Below are positions 47,541-58,177 of a DNA stretch of 64,000 bases, one piece after another. Source of the stretch: Neobacillus rhizosphaerae (GTDB lineage Bacteria > Bacillota > Bacilli > Bacillales > Cytobacillaceae); the NCBI RefSeq assembly GCF_937468385.1, contig NZ_CALBWS010000010.1, positions 1-64,000 on the forward strand, in the 5' to 3' direction. Position numbers and translations under genes: made by a program. Every line of letters starts with the position of its first letter. The first letter of the stretch is position 1. The notes beneath the pieces are model-generated. The model saw nothing but the letters and a program-made list of their open reading frames with translations. It made no database searches and had not been told where the DNA came from.

Positions 47541-49066
47541 ACTCAAACTTCGCAGAGTGAGATCGACAAATATGCCTTGATGTAATTGGGAAGGCAAGCG
47601 ATCCACTGCTGAAGTTGACTTTTGATTAGTTTTTGAACTTTTTTGTTAATCTGTTTTAGGGTATCTTCAAGAAGCTCGATTAGTTGCTGTAAAGCAACAG
47701 CCCAATCAAGTTCGTATACTTCATCGCAAAGTTCATAAAAGAGTCCACCTAATGTTCGTTGATCTGTGTTGCAGCGATTCTGCCAAGACAATGTAGCTCG
47801 AAAATACAATGGTTGTGTGGCTAATATGTAAATCATACGAAACCCCTTGGAACTCTTTTTGTAGGCGTAATAAGGATTTGATCGTCTTAAAGTAGACCTC
47901 AATGTCCCAGCGCATTCCATAGATTCGTACGATTTCTTGTTCAGAAAGCGTGCAATCGGTGCTGAGAATTGCCAGCCATTCGCTCTTTTTATTACGGTTT
48001 TGAACAAACACAACTTTTAACAGTATGCCGTTGGCCATCGTGGTATGAATAGAGCCAGAATTCCCTTTTTCCCTTGAACGGGTATGGAGTAAAAATAGGT
48101 TCTTTTAAAGAGAGTCTGCGACCATTTACTAAATAGCATTGCTTGGTGTTCTTGACCATATCAATTACATCTACACCAATCACAACAATGGATTGGATTA
48201 GAGGTTGTTGTGTAAACCAAGTATCCATTAACACATAATTAGCTGGCACACCCGCTTTAAGAGCTCGCTCAATTATTCCTGGAATGACAAAGGGAGACGA
48301 TTCTAGTGCTTCTAAACGACGTTTATATCCAGAGCTTCGTTTGTCGATATCGGCAGATATTCCGTTGATTTGTGAGTTCTTCGAACTCAATAGTGTGAAA
48401 TCTATAGGCATAAAGGTAAACCCATCTGACCAACCCAAAGTAAGCATACGGAACCCTTTATAAAACCGTTTGATTAAAGAGGAATGATTCATACAACGAG
48501 CTAAAAGCTCAACTTTTTTACTTCGGTTTCGTTCAAACATAGAATCAACAATTATCAATAATTTTAGACGATTTGAATCGGTTAAAACATTAACTTTTTG
48601 GATAGTGCTCGCACTAAGAATAGTTAGAAAACGACGCCAAGCAAACTTTGAATGATTCATGAATCGATAGATGGAATCTTTATCTGGGTATTGGTTTCCC
48701 TTCTTTGATCGAAGAAGGCTAAACCAACTTTTAGGTTGGAAAATGAGACAAAAAACAAGTTGAAACAAACTGAAAGCTGAAAACCCGAATTTCTTCTTAA
48801 TTCCAGCATTTCGAAGATGTTTGGAAATCTCTAATTCATAAAAAACAGATTTTAATTCTTTTGGTAGTTGATTGTTTTGGTCATTTTGCTCTATCATATA
48901 GGAAGCACCTCTTCTGTTTGGTAGTGTATTCTCGTCAAATCCACTATACCAAAGAACGAGGTGCTTTTTGTATTTATAAAGCATTTTGTCAAGGACCAAA
49001 TAGAATCCGGGAGGATTCCTTCAGAACCGAGTCTTTCGCATAATTATTTAGGTGCGAAGTTTGAGT
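47541..49066 (-). mobile_element. IS4-family insertion sequence, about 1.53 kb, inactive
   Basis: Perfect 14-bp inverted repeats ACTCAAACTTCGCA (47541-47554) and TGCGAAGTTTGAGT (49053-49066) flank a broken DDE transposase gene. The flanking bases (ATTATT and TACTTAC) do not form an evident target duplication, so the insertion is old or has recombined. It lies directly upstream of the MORC-type restriction operon. Confidence 0.85.
47543..48897 (-). pseudogene. IS4-family DDE transposase, two frameshifts
   Basis: The first frame (48897-47992) carries the first two acidic motifs, LLIIVDSMFERNRSKK and NYVLMDTWFTQQ. A shift near 48010 moves to the frame with ILLKVVFVQNRNKKSEWLAI and the YREK signature YGMRWDIEVYFKTIK. 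A second shift near 47770 leads to the C-terminal tail (CDEVYELDWAVALQQLIELL). Together these make a complete transposase of about 450 residues, so only small indels inactivate it, unless the first shift is programmed. ATG at 48897 with GAGGTG. Confidence 0.85.
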
Positions 49067-49221
49067 TACTTACATAAACAAAAGCTTATAAACTAATAAT
49101 CCTCTAAAATACCATACATTTTTTTACAAGAATATTGTAGAATTAAGGGGAAACTTAGGTTTATTTTCTATAAAACAAATTTAATACAATTAACTTATAA
49201 ACAAATCATCTAGAAGCTTTT

Positions 49222-50697
49222 ATGAAAGGGGAAATACAATTGAAAGATTGGGACGTACCACCTTATGCCCCGATTCTAATGGAAGCCACTCGTGCTATAG
49301 GGTATTCTCTTGAAACGGCAATTGCAGATATAATTGATAACAGTGTTGCTGCAAGTGCATGTACAATTGATTTGAGTTTCTTTCCAATTGGCAATCCATA
49401 TATTGCTATATTAGATAACGGAAAAGGCATGAACCAAAAAGAATTAATAAATGCTATGCGATATGGTAGCAGTAATCCATTAAATGAAAGAGATACCGAC
49501 GATCTTGGACGATTTGGATTAGGATTGAAAACAGCATCTATGTCTCAATGCCGCAGACTAACTGTAGTCAGTAAGAAACATAATCAAATAGTAGGGGCTC
49601 AATGGGATCTGGATCATATTGCAACAACACGCGAGTGGTCCCTAAGACTATTAGAGGATGTTGATTTTAAAGATTTCCCTCAAATTGAAAAGTTAGATGA
49701 ATTTGTTTCTGGTACCCTAGTAATCTGGCAGGAGTTAGACCGTTTGAAATTAGGACAAATAAATTTTGACTTGAGCATGGGCAAGTATATGGACAGTGTA
49801 CGTGAACACTTGTCGCTTGTTTTTCACCGTTATCTTAATGGTGAAACTGGCTTGAAAAAGGTGAAAATAAACATCAATAACGTTTCTGTCGAAGCAATCG
49901 ACCCTTTTCTATCTGAAAAAAGTACGCGAATAATGGATGATGAAATAATTAATGTAGAGGGTCAGAAAGTAATTGTTCGGCCATATATTCTGCCCCATAT
50001 TTCTCAGCTGGATGAATCAGAAATCAACATGCTGGGTGGTCAAGATGGGATTCGAAAAAAACAAGGTTTCTACGTCTATCGAAATAAACGTTTGCTTGTA
50101 TGGGGAACCTGGTTCAAAATGATGAGGCAAGGAGATCTTTCCAAACTAGCCAGAGTTCAAATCGATATTCCTAACTCTTTGGATTCTCTTTGGACTCTAG
50201 ATATTAAGAAGTCTATGGCTGTACCGCCTGAAGTTGTCAGAAAAAATGTAGGTGCAATTATAGAGAGGTTAGGAGAAACTAGTAAACGCACGTGGACTTT
50301 TCGGGGTAAGAGAGAAACAGATGATTCAAAAGTGCATATGTGGAAACGCCTCCGAACTAGGCAAGGAGGCATCGTGTATGAAATCAATCGGGAGTATCCC
50401 CTGGTAGAAGCGATAAGTACAATGGGAACGACTGAAAAAAGATTTATTGAACAGTTGTTGATGCAAATAGAACGAAGCCTGCCTTTGAATCAATTATATG
50501 TTGACTTAACTAGTGATGAACGAATAGTCAATGAGAGTGAAATATCAAAACCTGATCTAGTTAATTTATTAAATCAACTTCTTACAGGATGCAATAATGC
50601 AAAAGAACGTGAGGAAATGATTAAAAGGCTGTCGGTAACCGAGCCATTTGATCAGCATCCAGAAATATTTACAGATATTACCCAGGAGGTAAGGTGA
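49222..50697 (+). CDS. MORC/MutL-like GHKL ATPase of a restriction-modification operon
   Basis: A 491-residue ATPase of the GHKL fold. Helix 1 with AIADIIDNSVAAS (about 33-45, where Asp36 takes the place of the usual catalytic Glu, as the family pattern ADIIDNS suggests), G1 ILDNGKGM, and G2 DLGRFGLGLKTASMSQ are clear. The remainder is the second domain expected in MutL/MORC-type proteins (LDSLWTLDIKKSMAVPPEV). Prokaryotic relatives sit with Z1, AIPR and methyltransferase genes and are thought to remodel DNA around foreign sequences. ATG at 49222 or TTG at 49240, the latter better spaced from AAAGGGG. First gene of a five-gene operon; stop and next start touch. Confidence 0.85.
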   Translation: MKGEIQLKDWDVPPYAPILMEATRAIGYSLETAIADIIDNSVAASACTIDLSFFPIGNPYIAILDNGKGMNQKELINAMRYGSSNPLNERDTDDLGRFGLGLKTASMSQCRRLTVVSKKHNQIVGAQWDLDHIATTREWSLRLLEDVDFKDFPQIEKLDEFVSGTLVIWQELDRLKLGQINFDLSMGKYMDSVREHLSLVFHRYLNGETGLKKVKININNVSVEAIDPFLSEKSTRIMDDEIINVEGQKVIVRPYILPHISQLDESEINMLGGQDGIRKKQGFYVYRNKRLLVWGTWFKMMRQGDLSKLARVQIDIPNSLDSLWTLDIKKSMAVPPEVVRKNVGAIIERLGETSKRTWTFRGKRETDDSKVHMWKRLRTRQGGIVYEINREYPLVEAISTMGTTEKRFIEQLLMQIERSLPLNQLYVDLTSDERIVNESEISKPDLVNLLNQLLTGCNNAKEREEMIKRLSVTEPFDQHPEIFTDITQEVR

Positions 50698-53418
50698 ATG
50701 TTAAGTCAAAATGCACAAATGCTCGAGCGTTTCATTTCAGTTGCCATGAATACGAAGTATCCATCTAGTCCTCCGAGCGAAGAGGTTGTCATATATGAAG
50801 CCAATACGCTTCGTATGGCGGTACCTGTGTCAGATGAAGAGTTTAATCAGGTAATTAAAAATCTGAAGGCATCTCTAATGATAACTATGGATACAGGGGC
50901 TTATATTTATGATCAGAACAGTGATCATCAATCTTGGCTTCCAAGCAGAACTGCTGAATTGGACTTCTATTATTGGAACCGCTATAAGCGCTTCTTGGAA
51001 GATATTAAAGGATGGAATACACGTGTTACATCAAATTTAGATATAGTATCAACTGAAATAGTGGACTTGTTAGGGGATCCTCAAAATAACAAGCCTTGGC
51101 AACGACGTGGCCTTGTGTTGGGAGATGTTCAATCGGGAAAAACGGTGAATTACACAGCTATTTGTAATAAAGCTGCTGACACTGGCTACAAAGTAATAAT
51201 TGTATTAGCGGGAATGATGGAAAACTTACGAATGCAAACACAGGAACGTCTCGATAAAGAATTTGCAGGAAGACTCAGCAAGGATTTATTACGGCTAAAA
51301 GGAAACCAACAAGTTAGAAATGTATTTGACGGAGTTGGGAAAATAGACGCAACAAAGCGTATATCTGCTTTTACAAGTGTTATCTCTGATTTTAGCTCCA
51401 CAGTATTAAATAGTAACGATTTAACCTTAAGGAATATCACCGAGCCTGCCTTATTTGTAGTTAAAAAAAATAAATCTATACTAAGAAACTTAGAAAGCTG
51501 GCTTTTGTCCAACAATGCTGATAACAATGGAATGATTGATTTACCTCTATTGGTGATTGACGACGAAGCGGATAATGCTTCAGTAAACACTAAAAAGGAA
51601 GATAAAGATCCGACCGCAATAAATGCTGCAATTCGTTCAATATTGAAAAGATTTTATCAGGCCTCTTATGTTGGTATAACCGCTACACCTTTTGCTAATA
51701 TATTTATTAATCCTGAGACTGATAACGAAATGGTAGGGGATGACTTGTTCCCGAGAGATTTTATTTATGTGTTGTCTCCTCCAACTAATTATATTGGATC
51801 AGATGGCATATTTGGAGAAACGCCCAAATATAAAGAAAGTTTAGAAGAAATTGATACTGAGGAAATTGACAATTTCTTTCCTTTTAATCATAAAAAGGAC
51901 CTTGAGGTGGATGAATTACCTGGTAGTTTGTATGAAGCTTTGGGATACTTTCTATTATTAAATGCTATTAGGGATCTGCGTGGGGATATAACAGATCATC
52001 GTTCCATGCTTATTAACGTCAGCCGTTTCACCGATGTACAGGTGGAAATAAAAAACCAAATTATTATTTGGCTTAATCAAGTTAAATCAGATGCTCGAAA
52101 TTATTCTGCATTAAGTGAAAAACAGGCAATGGAAATCAATTCTTTGAGATTCTTAAAACAGGTATGGGAAAAGCATAAATTAGAAAGCAAATCAGAGATT
52201 CCTTGGGTTACTCTGCAACAAAAATACTTGTATAAAGCAATTGCTCCAATCGAGGCAAGGGCTGTAAATCAAAAAACCGGGGCAGCAAGCCTGGACTACT
52301 ATGCACATAAAGAAAAAGGTTTCCGTGTGATTGCAATCGGCGGAATAAGTTTGTCGAGGGGGTTAACTCTAGAAGGCCTAGGTGTTAGTTATTTTTATCG
52401 TAATTCTCAAATGTATGATACTCTCATGCAAATGGGCAGATGGTTTGGTTACCGACCAAACTACGATGACATCTTTAAAATATGGATGGCAAAGGACGCT
52501 ATTGACTGGTATGGATTTATTACAGAGGCTTCAAATGAGCTGAAAAGTGAAATAAGCAGAATGAACAAACTGAACCTAACACCAAGAGATTTTGGATTGA
52601 AGGTTCGACAGGATCCAAACTCGCTAATTGTCACTGCCAGGAATAAAATGCGTTCTGGTACACGAGTGAGCAGGCCTATTCAGGTAACGGGAAAACTTCT
52701 GGAAACCCCACGTCTTAAGTCAAAACCACAAGTGTTAGTGGCAAATGAGCGAGCTTTCAAACTCTTTGTTGCTCAATTGGATATTGTTGGAGAGAAAGTT
52801 ACAATCGACCAAAATGGTCAGATGTGGTCTGGCATAAACCGAAATCATGTCATTGACCTTTTACGTAGCTTTGATACCCATCCATGGCATTTGGCATTCC
52901 AAAGTAGAGCATTGGCTGACTTTATTGAAAAAAATTCTTTCCTTGTTGAATGGGATGTGTTCCTTCCTAATGGATCGGGAACGGATTATCACCTTAATGG
53001 TGCAAATGGAATAATTACTGTTAACAGAGAGAAGCGTACAATCACGGAATCGGATGGAATGATTAAAGTATCCGGGACTAAAGTACGTGTTGGTTCCGGT
53101 GGATCAACGAGAGCTGGACTATCTAAAGAGGAAATTGAACAAGTTGAGGATGTTTTCAAAAAATCTAATCCCGGGAAGAGAAATGTACCTGATAGTGCAT
53201 ACTTAATAGAGAACAGAAGACCTCTACTAATTTTGCATGTCCTTGAAAGTCAGCAGGGAGGAAATCCTAACCCAAAAATCCCAGATACTATATTTGCTCT
53301 TGGTATTGGGCTCCCAGGTGATGGAATAGTTAGAACTGCAAATTATGTTGTAAACCAAATAGAACTAAGTAATTGGATGGATTCAGATGATGACGAGGAG
53401 GATGAAGATGATATCTAA
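50698..53418 (+). CDS. Z1-domain superfamily-2 helicase-like protein
   Basis: A 906-residue protein. The helicase core has Walker A GLVLGDVQSGKTVNY (Lys148), Walker B LLVIDDEADNASV, motif III YVGITATPFANIF, and the Z1-domain motifs AIGGISLSRGLTLEGLGVSYF and LMQMGRWFGYRPNY, equal to helicase motifs V and VI. A C-terminal region (about 670-880) is of unknown fold and ends in an acidic tail (DSDDDEEDEDDI). The Z1 family is known as an ATPase partner of MORC-like proteins in restriction operons. ATG directly after the previous stop with AGGAGGTAAG. It overlaps the next gene by 11 bases. Confidence 0.9.
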   Translation: MLSQNAQMLERFISVAMNTKYPSSPPSEEVVIYEANTLRMAVPVSDEEFNQVIKNLKASLMITMDTGAYIYDQNSDHQSWLPSRTAELDFYYWNRYKRFLEDIKGWNTRVTSNLDIVSTEIVDLLGDPQNNKPWQRRGLVLGDVQSGKTVNYTAICNKAADTGYKVIIVLAGMMENLRMQTQERLDKEFAGRLSKDLLRLKGNQQVRNVFDGVGKIDATKRISAFTSVISDFSSTVLNSNDLTLRNITEPALFVVKKNKSILRNLESWLLSNNADNNGMIDLPLLVIDDEADNASVNTKKEDKDPTAINAAIRSILKRFYQASYVGITATPFANIFINPETDNEMVGDDLFPRDFIYVLSPPTNYIGSDGIFGETPKYKESLEEIDTEEIDNFFPFNHKKDLEVDELPGSLYEALGYFLLLNAIRDLRGDITDHRSMLINVSRFTDVQVEIKNQIIIWLNQVKSDARNYSALSEKQAMEINSLRFLKQVWEKHKLESKSEIPWVTLQQKYLYKAIAPIEARAVNQKTGAASLDYYAHKEKGFRVIAIGGISLSRGLTLEGLGVSYFYRNSQMYDTLMQMGRWFGYRPNYDDIFKIWMAKDAIDWYGFITEASNELKSEISRMNKLNLTPRDFGLKVRQDPNSLIVTARNKMRSGTRVSRPIQVTGKLLETPRLKSKPQVLVANERAFKLFVAQLDIVGEKVTIDQNGQMWSGINRNHVIDLLRSFDTHPWHLAFQSRALADFIEKNSFLVEWDVFLPNGSGTDYHLNGANGIITVNREKRTITESDGMIKVSGTKVRVGSGGSTRAGLSKEEIEQVEDVFKKSNPGKRNVPDSAYLIENRRPLLILHVLESQQGGNPNPKIPDTIFALGIGLPGDGIVRTANYVVNQIELSNWMDSDDDEEDEDDI

Positions 53419-54343
53419 TGAAACTCTCCTTGCAAAATGGAATAAACTCGCAATTCATAATAACAGTTTTGTAAGAATTGACGCAGAACATCCACTGGAA
53501 TGGCATATTGGGTATGAAAACATTAATCAAAAATCGTTGTTATTAATCACTGAGTTTCAGCCAGAGACTACTACTTCTTCTAAATCAATAATAGTTACCC
53601 AAGGACAGAGAGCTGATAGTAAATGGGCACTCTCCTTTCGACTTATTCGAGGTGAACAGGAAGATGTATTTATTCGATTATGTTGTGATATGGTAGAGTC
53701 TTCGCGAAATCAGAATAATGATATAAATGGTCTTGAGTTTGTCATTCAAAGGTATAGTCAATGGGCGAAATTGATGGAGGTCCAACCTTCTGGCTTTCTA
53801 AATGACGCTCAACAAAAAGGACTTTTAGGAGAAATTCATTATTTGCAGCAAGCCATTTCAAATGGTATACCATTACTGGAGGCTGTAAATGGTTGGATAG
53901 GGCCTGACGGTGCAGATCAAGATTTTATTTTTTCAGATGGATGGCACGAAGTGAAAGCATTAGGTATTGGGAGAAAGACAGTAAATATATCTTCGCTTGA
54001 ACAGCTTGATGCACAACTTCCAGGTGAACTGATATTATATTTTATCGATAAGACAGCTCAGAATAGCCCCAATGCATTTACATTAAATAGTAAAATAAGT
54101 CAAGTTAGAGGATCCTTAAGTGCTTCTTATTCTGCACTAGAGTTGTTTAATGATAAACTGCTACGTTGTGGGTATATTGAATTGCCTGAATATGCGAAAC
54201 AGTATTATCGTTTAAGTGGAGTTAAAATGTTCAGAGTTGATGAGAATTTTCCTAGATTGATAAAGGACAATGTACCAACTGGAGTTGTAGCTTCAGTATA
54301 CCAGCTTAGTATACAAGCTTTAGAAGATTGGAAGATTAATTGA
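53408..54343 (+). CDS. PD-(D/E)XK motif protein, DUF4420
   Basis: A 311-residue probable nuclease. The active-site region reads QKGLLGEIHYLQQAI, then GPDGADQDFIFSDGWHEVKALG, giving the acidic residue, D-Q-D-F and E-V-K of a PD-(D/E)XK core. ATG at 53408 is 7 bases from GAGGAG, within the end of the Z1 gene. It is the likely DNA-cutting subunit of the operon; cleavage specificity is unknown. Confidence 0.85.
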   Translation: MISNETLLAKWNKLAIHNNSFVRIDAEHPLEWHIGYENINQKSLLLITEFQPETTTSSKSIIVTQGQRADSKWALSFRLIRGEQEDVFIRLCCDMVESSRNQNNDINGLEFVIQRYSQWAKLMEVQPSGFLNDAQQKGLLGEIHYLQQAISNGIPLLEAVNGWIGPDGADQDFIFSDGWHEVKALGIGRKTVNISSLEQLDAQLPGELILYFIDKTAQNSPNAFTLNSKISQVRGSLSASYSALELFNDKLLRCGYIELPEYAKQYYRLSGVKMFRVDENFPRLIKDNVPTGVVASVYQLSIQALEDWKIN

Positions 54344-54358
54344 TACTGGGGGCCATTT

Positions 54359-56437
54359 ATGGATGTTATGGAATTTAGAAAAGGACTATTAGAAGATGTT
54401 CGTTCTACAGCTGCTGCATATGGAGAAGGTTCCAGTGCAGCTTTTGTTGGAATTATGACAGAGTATTTGGTAAATGCCGAGGTTTTGCCGGATTTAGAGC
54501 ATGCATTTTATCTTGGCAATGGTCTTAGAAATCGGAAACTACGAATAGACGGATATATTCTTGATGAATTAGATTATACCATGAACCTTATTGTTGCGGA
54601 TTACACAGGGAATGACGAGGAAAGGACATTGGCACGAAAAGAGGCCGAACAAATATTTGAGTGGCCAATTCGTTTTATCGATGAGACCTTTCATAACAAT
54701 TTAAATAAAAGGATTGAGATTAGTACAGCTGCTGCTGACTTAATTGACTTGCTTACTAGAAACAGGGGACACATAACAAAGTACCGAATTCTGCTTTTGA
54801 CGGACCGATTCATGAGTGGAAGAATTGATAACTTCGCTTCAAGAGAATATGAAGGTGTTCCAGTAGAATGTCAAATATGGGATATAGATCGACTCTATAA
54901 AATATTTCTAGCGGAATCAGGTAGAGAAAGCATAGAAATAAATTTTACAGACTACACCCCATATGGTATTCCTTGTTTAGAGGCTAGCACTGTTGGAACT
55001 GGAGAGTACAAGTGCTTTTTGAGTGTAATTCCCGGTGAAGTTTTAGCTGACATTTACGATCTATATGGAGCACAATTATTAGAGGGGAACGTCCGCTCAT
55101 TCTTGAGTACAAAAGTTGCTGTTAACAAAAAGATTAGACAAACAATTTTAACCAACCCAAAGATGTTCTTTGCTTTTAATAATGGTGTTTCTGCTACAGC
55201 AGTAGATGTTCATGTGGAAGATAGGCCAGAAGGAAAATTCATTACTTATGTAAGAGATTTTCAAGTTATCAATGGTGGACAAACAACAGCATCACTTTCG
55301 AATGCACGATTTCGAGATAAGGCAAACCTCAGTGAGATTAATTTGCAAATGAAATTAACGGAAATTAATGAAGATCTTAATGAAACACAAGATTTATTAC
55401 AGAAAATCTCTCGTTCATCTAATAGTCAAAATAAGGTTAGTGATGCAGATTTCTTTTCAACCCATCCTTTTCACATTAGAATGGAACAAGTATCAAGAAG
55501 AATTTTTGCACCTGCAATTGGTGGTGCTCAGCATGATACACATTGGTTTTATGAACGGGCACGAGGTCAATATTTACAGTCCCAAATGCGAATGACGAAA
55601 GCAGAAAAGAATCGTTTCTTAATTCAAAACCCTAAAAATCAGTTAATCTCAAAGACGGATTTGGCAAAAGCCAGAAATTCTTGGAGGTGCCTTCCTCATC
55701 TTGTCAGCAAGGGGGCACAAAGAAACTTTACCGAATTTGCACAGTGGGTTGATGATAATTGGTCTGTTTCAGAACAATCATTTAATGAGAGGTACTTTCA
55801 AGAATCTGTAGCTCTTTATATATTGTTTAAACATGTTGAAAAAATGGTCACGCAACAACCTTGGTATGAGCAGGGGTACCGCGCAAATATCGTAACCTAT
55901 TCAATTGCGTTGTTTTCACATTTGATTAAACGCCAGTTTCCTAAGTTTACCTTTGATTTACAAATTATTTGGAACAAACAAGAAGTTCCAGAAGCAGTCA
56001 CTAGTCAAATGATATTTATTACAAAAGCGGTATTAGAGTCGATTACTGATCCATCTCGCGGAAATGTTAACGTAACCCAATGGTGTAAACAAGAAGCATG
56101 CTGGAACCGCATTAAAGAGATGGACATTGAACTTGATTTACGGATAGCACCAGTTCTTGTTGAAATTGGGGAAGTCAAATCGGAAGCAAAGAAAGCGCGT
56201 AAAGAACAGTCGGTTATTTCTGGAATTGAGGCACAAACAGAAGTGGTTAATAAAGGAGGCGAGTATTGGCAGAATCTGCATAGTTTTATAGCTAATAAAA
56301 AAATTGCAACGCCCACTGAAATACAATCTTTAAAAATTGCTTGCAAAATTCCGCAAAAGCTGCCAAACTCTATTCATAGCCAACAATTGCTTTTATTAGT
56401 TAAAAAAGCAGAAGTAGAAGGCTGGAAAGAAGAATGA
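54359..56437 (+). CDS. AIPR (abortive infection phage resistance) family protein
   Basis: A 692-residue protein with the AIPR core motifs LEGNVRSFLSTKVAVNKKIR, FFAFNNGVSATA and RDFQVINGGQTTASL. The N-terminal part (about 1-200) has a nuclease-like pattern around LRIDGYILDE (Asp) and LIVADYTG, possibly a degenerate PD-(D/E)XK. AIPR proteins are known from phage-resistance loci. Starts 15 bases after the DUF4420 gene with GGGGGCC. Confidence 0.9.
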   Translation: MDVMEFRKGLLEDVRSTAAAYGEGSSAAFVGIMTEYLVNAEVLPDLEHAFYLGNGLRNRKLRIDGYILDELDYTMNLIVADYTGNDEERTLARKEAEQIFEWPIRFIDETFHNNLNKRIEISTAAADLIDLLTRNRGHITKYRILLLTDRFMSGRIDNFASREYEGVPVECQIWDIDRLYKIFLAESGRESIEINFTDYTPYGIPCLEASTVGTGEYKCFLSVIPGEVLADIYDLYGAQLLEGNVRSFLSTKVAVNKKIRQTILTNPKMFFAFNNGVSATAVDVHVEDRPEGKFITYVRDFQVINGGQTTASLSNARFRDKANLSEINLQMKLTEINEDLNETQDLLQKISRSSNSQNKVSDADFFSTHPFHIRMEQVSRRIFAPAIGGAQHDTHWFYERARGQYLQSQMRMTKAEKNRFLIQNPKNQLISKTDLAKARNSWRCLPHLVSKGAQRNFTEFAQWVDDNWSVSEQSFNERYFQESVALYILFKHVEKMVTQQPWYEQGYRANIVTYSIALFSHLIKRQFPKFTFDLQIIWNKQEVPEAVTSQMIFITKAVLESITDPSRGNVNVTQWCKQEACWNRIKEMDIELDLRIAPVLVEIGEVKSEAKKARKEQSVISGIEAQTEVVNKGGEYWQNLHSFIANKKIATPTEIQSLKIACKIPQKLPNSIHSQQLLLLVKKAEVEGWKEE

Positions 56438-56451
56438 AAGGGTGAATAACC

Positions 56452-58089
56452 TTGTATAAAGTGTTGGATTTGTTTTCAGGTGCAGGCGGAATGAGTCATG
56501 GGTTTGTACAAGCCGGAAAATTCCAGATTGCTGTAGCGGTTGAAAAACATCCACATGCAAAGGCAACTTATAGACGCAATCATAAGGATACTATTTTACT
56601 AGAAGATATACTTGATATTACTGATTATGATGTTTTTCAACGTAAATATGGCGAATTTGATGTTATTGTTGGTGGACCGCCGTGCCAAGGCTTTTCAAAT
56701 GCAAACCGACAAAAAAATCATATAATTAGCCAAAATAATAGTCTTGTAAAAAAATACGTAGAAGTTATAGAGAATTTAAAGCCTTTAGCGTTTGTTATGG
56801 AAAATGTTCGTATGTTACGGTCTGATACTCATCGATTCTATCTTTCTAAGAACGATGACTTTGATCAACTAGAAATCAACTTACGAAAAGAGATTCTTTG
56901 CCTGCATGATGGTACTTGTCCTATTGAAGATATTGAGAAATATATTTTAAAACCAAATATTGTTGAAGAACTGTTATTGCCCGAAAAAACCTTTAATGTT
57001 CTTAAAATGGTAGTAAAGAATTCATACAAAGAAGAGAAAAGAAACGAAGTACTAGGAAAAAAAGCTCAAAATAGTATTAAAGTTATTGATTCAATACCTC
57101 AAAGAAATGAACAAATTTCTAATCTTTATAGGCAATATGAAGAGAATTCACTTTCTTTTTTTCTGGAATATTTGAAGGGTACAATCTCCTTTGAAGAAGC
57201 AGAACCGCATATGGTCTCCTATATTAATCTACAGAGGTTACTGTCAGCAGCAAAGGAACTTTTGGATAATGAAATTATTATAGAAGAACTGAGAATTGAT
57301 GAGACGGGAATTTATGCTGAAGTTGAATCTATAACGGTTGTTGATTATATAAAGAAAAAACTTGGAAAAATGTATTTAATTGAGGATGATATTTTAAATG
57401 CAGCATGGTTCGGGGCTCCGCAACTAAGAGAACGGTATATTGCACTCGGTATTAAAAGAAATGTTGCTAAAGCAAATGATGTAAAGCCAGAATTGCCAAA
57501 ACCTGAGTATTCACAATATGAGTTTCGTACTGTATGGGATGCTATAAAAGATCTTGAAGAGGTTGAACCGAGTTTCAGTAATACAGAGGTTGGAATTGAA
57601 CTGTCTAATAAACAATATATTAAAACTGCTTTGACAGGTGAATTACGGAAATCAAGTGTTTTATACAATCATATTGCTACACAAACACGCGAAACTGCCC
57701 GACAACGTTTCGCAGCTCTAAAACCAGGACAGAATTTTCATGATCTTGATAAGGGATTAATACAAAATACTTATAGTAAGCCTGAAAGGACACAAAATTC
57801 CATTTATTTGAGGCTTGATTATAAAAAAACTTGCGGTACTGTTACAAACGTTCGAAAATCTATGTGGATTCACCCTACTATTGATCGCGCACTCAGTATA
57901 CGTGAAGCTGCAAGACTTCAAACTTTTCCTGATTCCTTTATTTTTGAGGGTACAAAGGATTCACAGTATCAGCAAGTAGGGAATGCAGTACCGCCAATTA
58001 TGGCAAAGGCAATTGCCAGCAAAGTAGCTGAAATCCTTGATTCCTGCGATCTTACTATTGATATCAAGGAAGTTGCAAAAACATTTTAG
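56452..58089 (+). CDS. DNA (cytosine-5-) methyltransferase
   Basis: A 545-residue C5-MTase, longer than usual because of a 150-residue insert between motifs VI and VIII. Motif I is DLFSGAGGMSHGF, motif IV GGPPCQGFSNANRQ with catalytic Cys78, motif VI FVMENVR, motif VIII QLRERYIALG, motif IX RLQTFPDSF and motif X QQVGNAVPPIMAKAIA. It should protect self DNA from the operon's nuclease. The insert (about 130-300) may hold extra target-recognition or helical spacer. The start is TTG at 56452 with AAAGGGTG; no closer ATG exists. Last gene of the operon. Confidence 0.93.
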   Translation: MYKVLDLFSGAGGMSHGFVQAGKFQIAVAVEKHPHAKATYRRNHKDTILLEDILDITDYDVFQRKYGEFDVIVGGPPCQGFSNANRQKNHIISQNNSLVKKYVEVIENLKPLAFVMENVRMLRSDTHRFYLSKNDDFDQLEINLRKEILCLHDGTCPIEDIEKYILKPNIVEELLLPEKTFNVLKMVVKNSYKEEKRNEVLGKKAQNSIKVIDSIPQRNEQISNLYRQYEENSLSFFLEYLKGTISFEEAEPHMVSYINLQRLLSAAKELLDNEIIIEELRIDETGIYAEVESITVVDYIKKKLGKMYLIEDDILNAAWFGAPQLRERYIALGIKRNVAKANDVKPELPKPEYSQYEFRTVWDAIKDLEEVEPSFSNTEVGIELSNKQYIKTALTGELRKSSVLYNHIATQTRETARQRFAALKPGQNFHDLDKGLIQNTYSKPERTQNSIYLRLDYKKTCGTVTNVRKSMWIHPTIDRALSIREAARLQTFPDSFIFEGTKDSQYQQVGNAVPPIMAKAIASKVAEILDSCDLTIDIKEVAKTF

Positions 58090-58138
58090 TGGTTTGTTTT
58101 GATCATATCAAAGAAAATGCAATTGCTCATTTATAGGA

Positions 58139-58176
58139 AAAAAAGCACCCTCTGAATCTTTTCTAGGGTGTTTTTT
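58139..58176. terminator. Bidirectional terminator between methyltransferase and vsr
   Basis: AAAAGCACCCT (58141-58151) and AGGGTGTTTTTT (58165-58176) pair, with A and T runs on both sides. Confidence 0.88.
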
Positions 58177-58177
58177 G

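Noticed and set aside
51186..51590. 134-codon minus-strand frame inside the Z1 gene
   Set aside because: Shadow of the helicase core motifs on the plus strand.
49222..58089. Considered whether the five-gene operon is a DISARM, BREX or Dnd system
   Set aside because: No PglZ, BrxC, DrmA/DrmB or DndCDE motifs; GHKL-Z1-DUF4420-AIPR-Dcm is the MORC-type restriction set.
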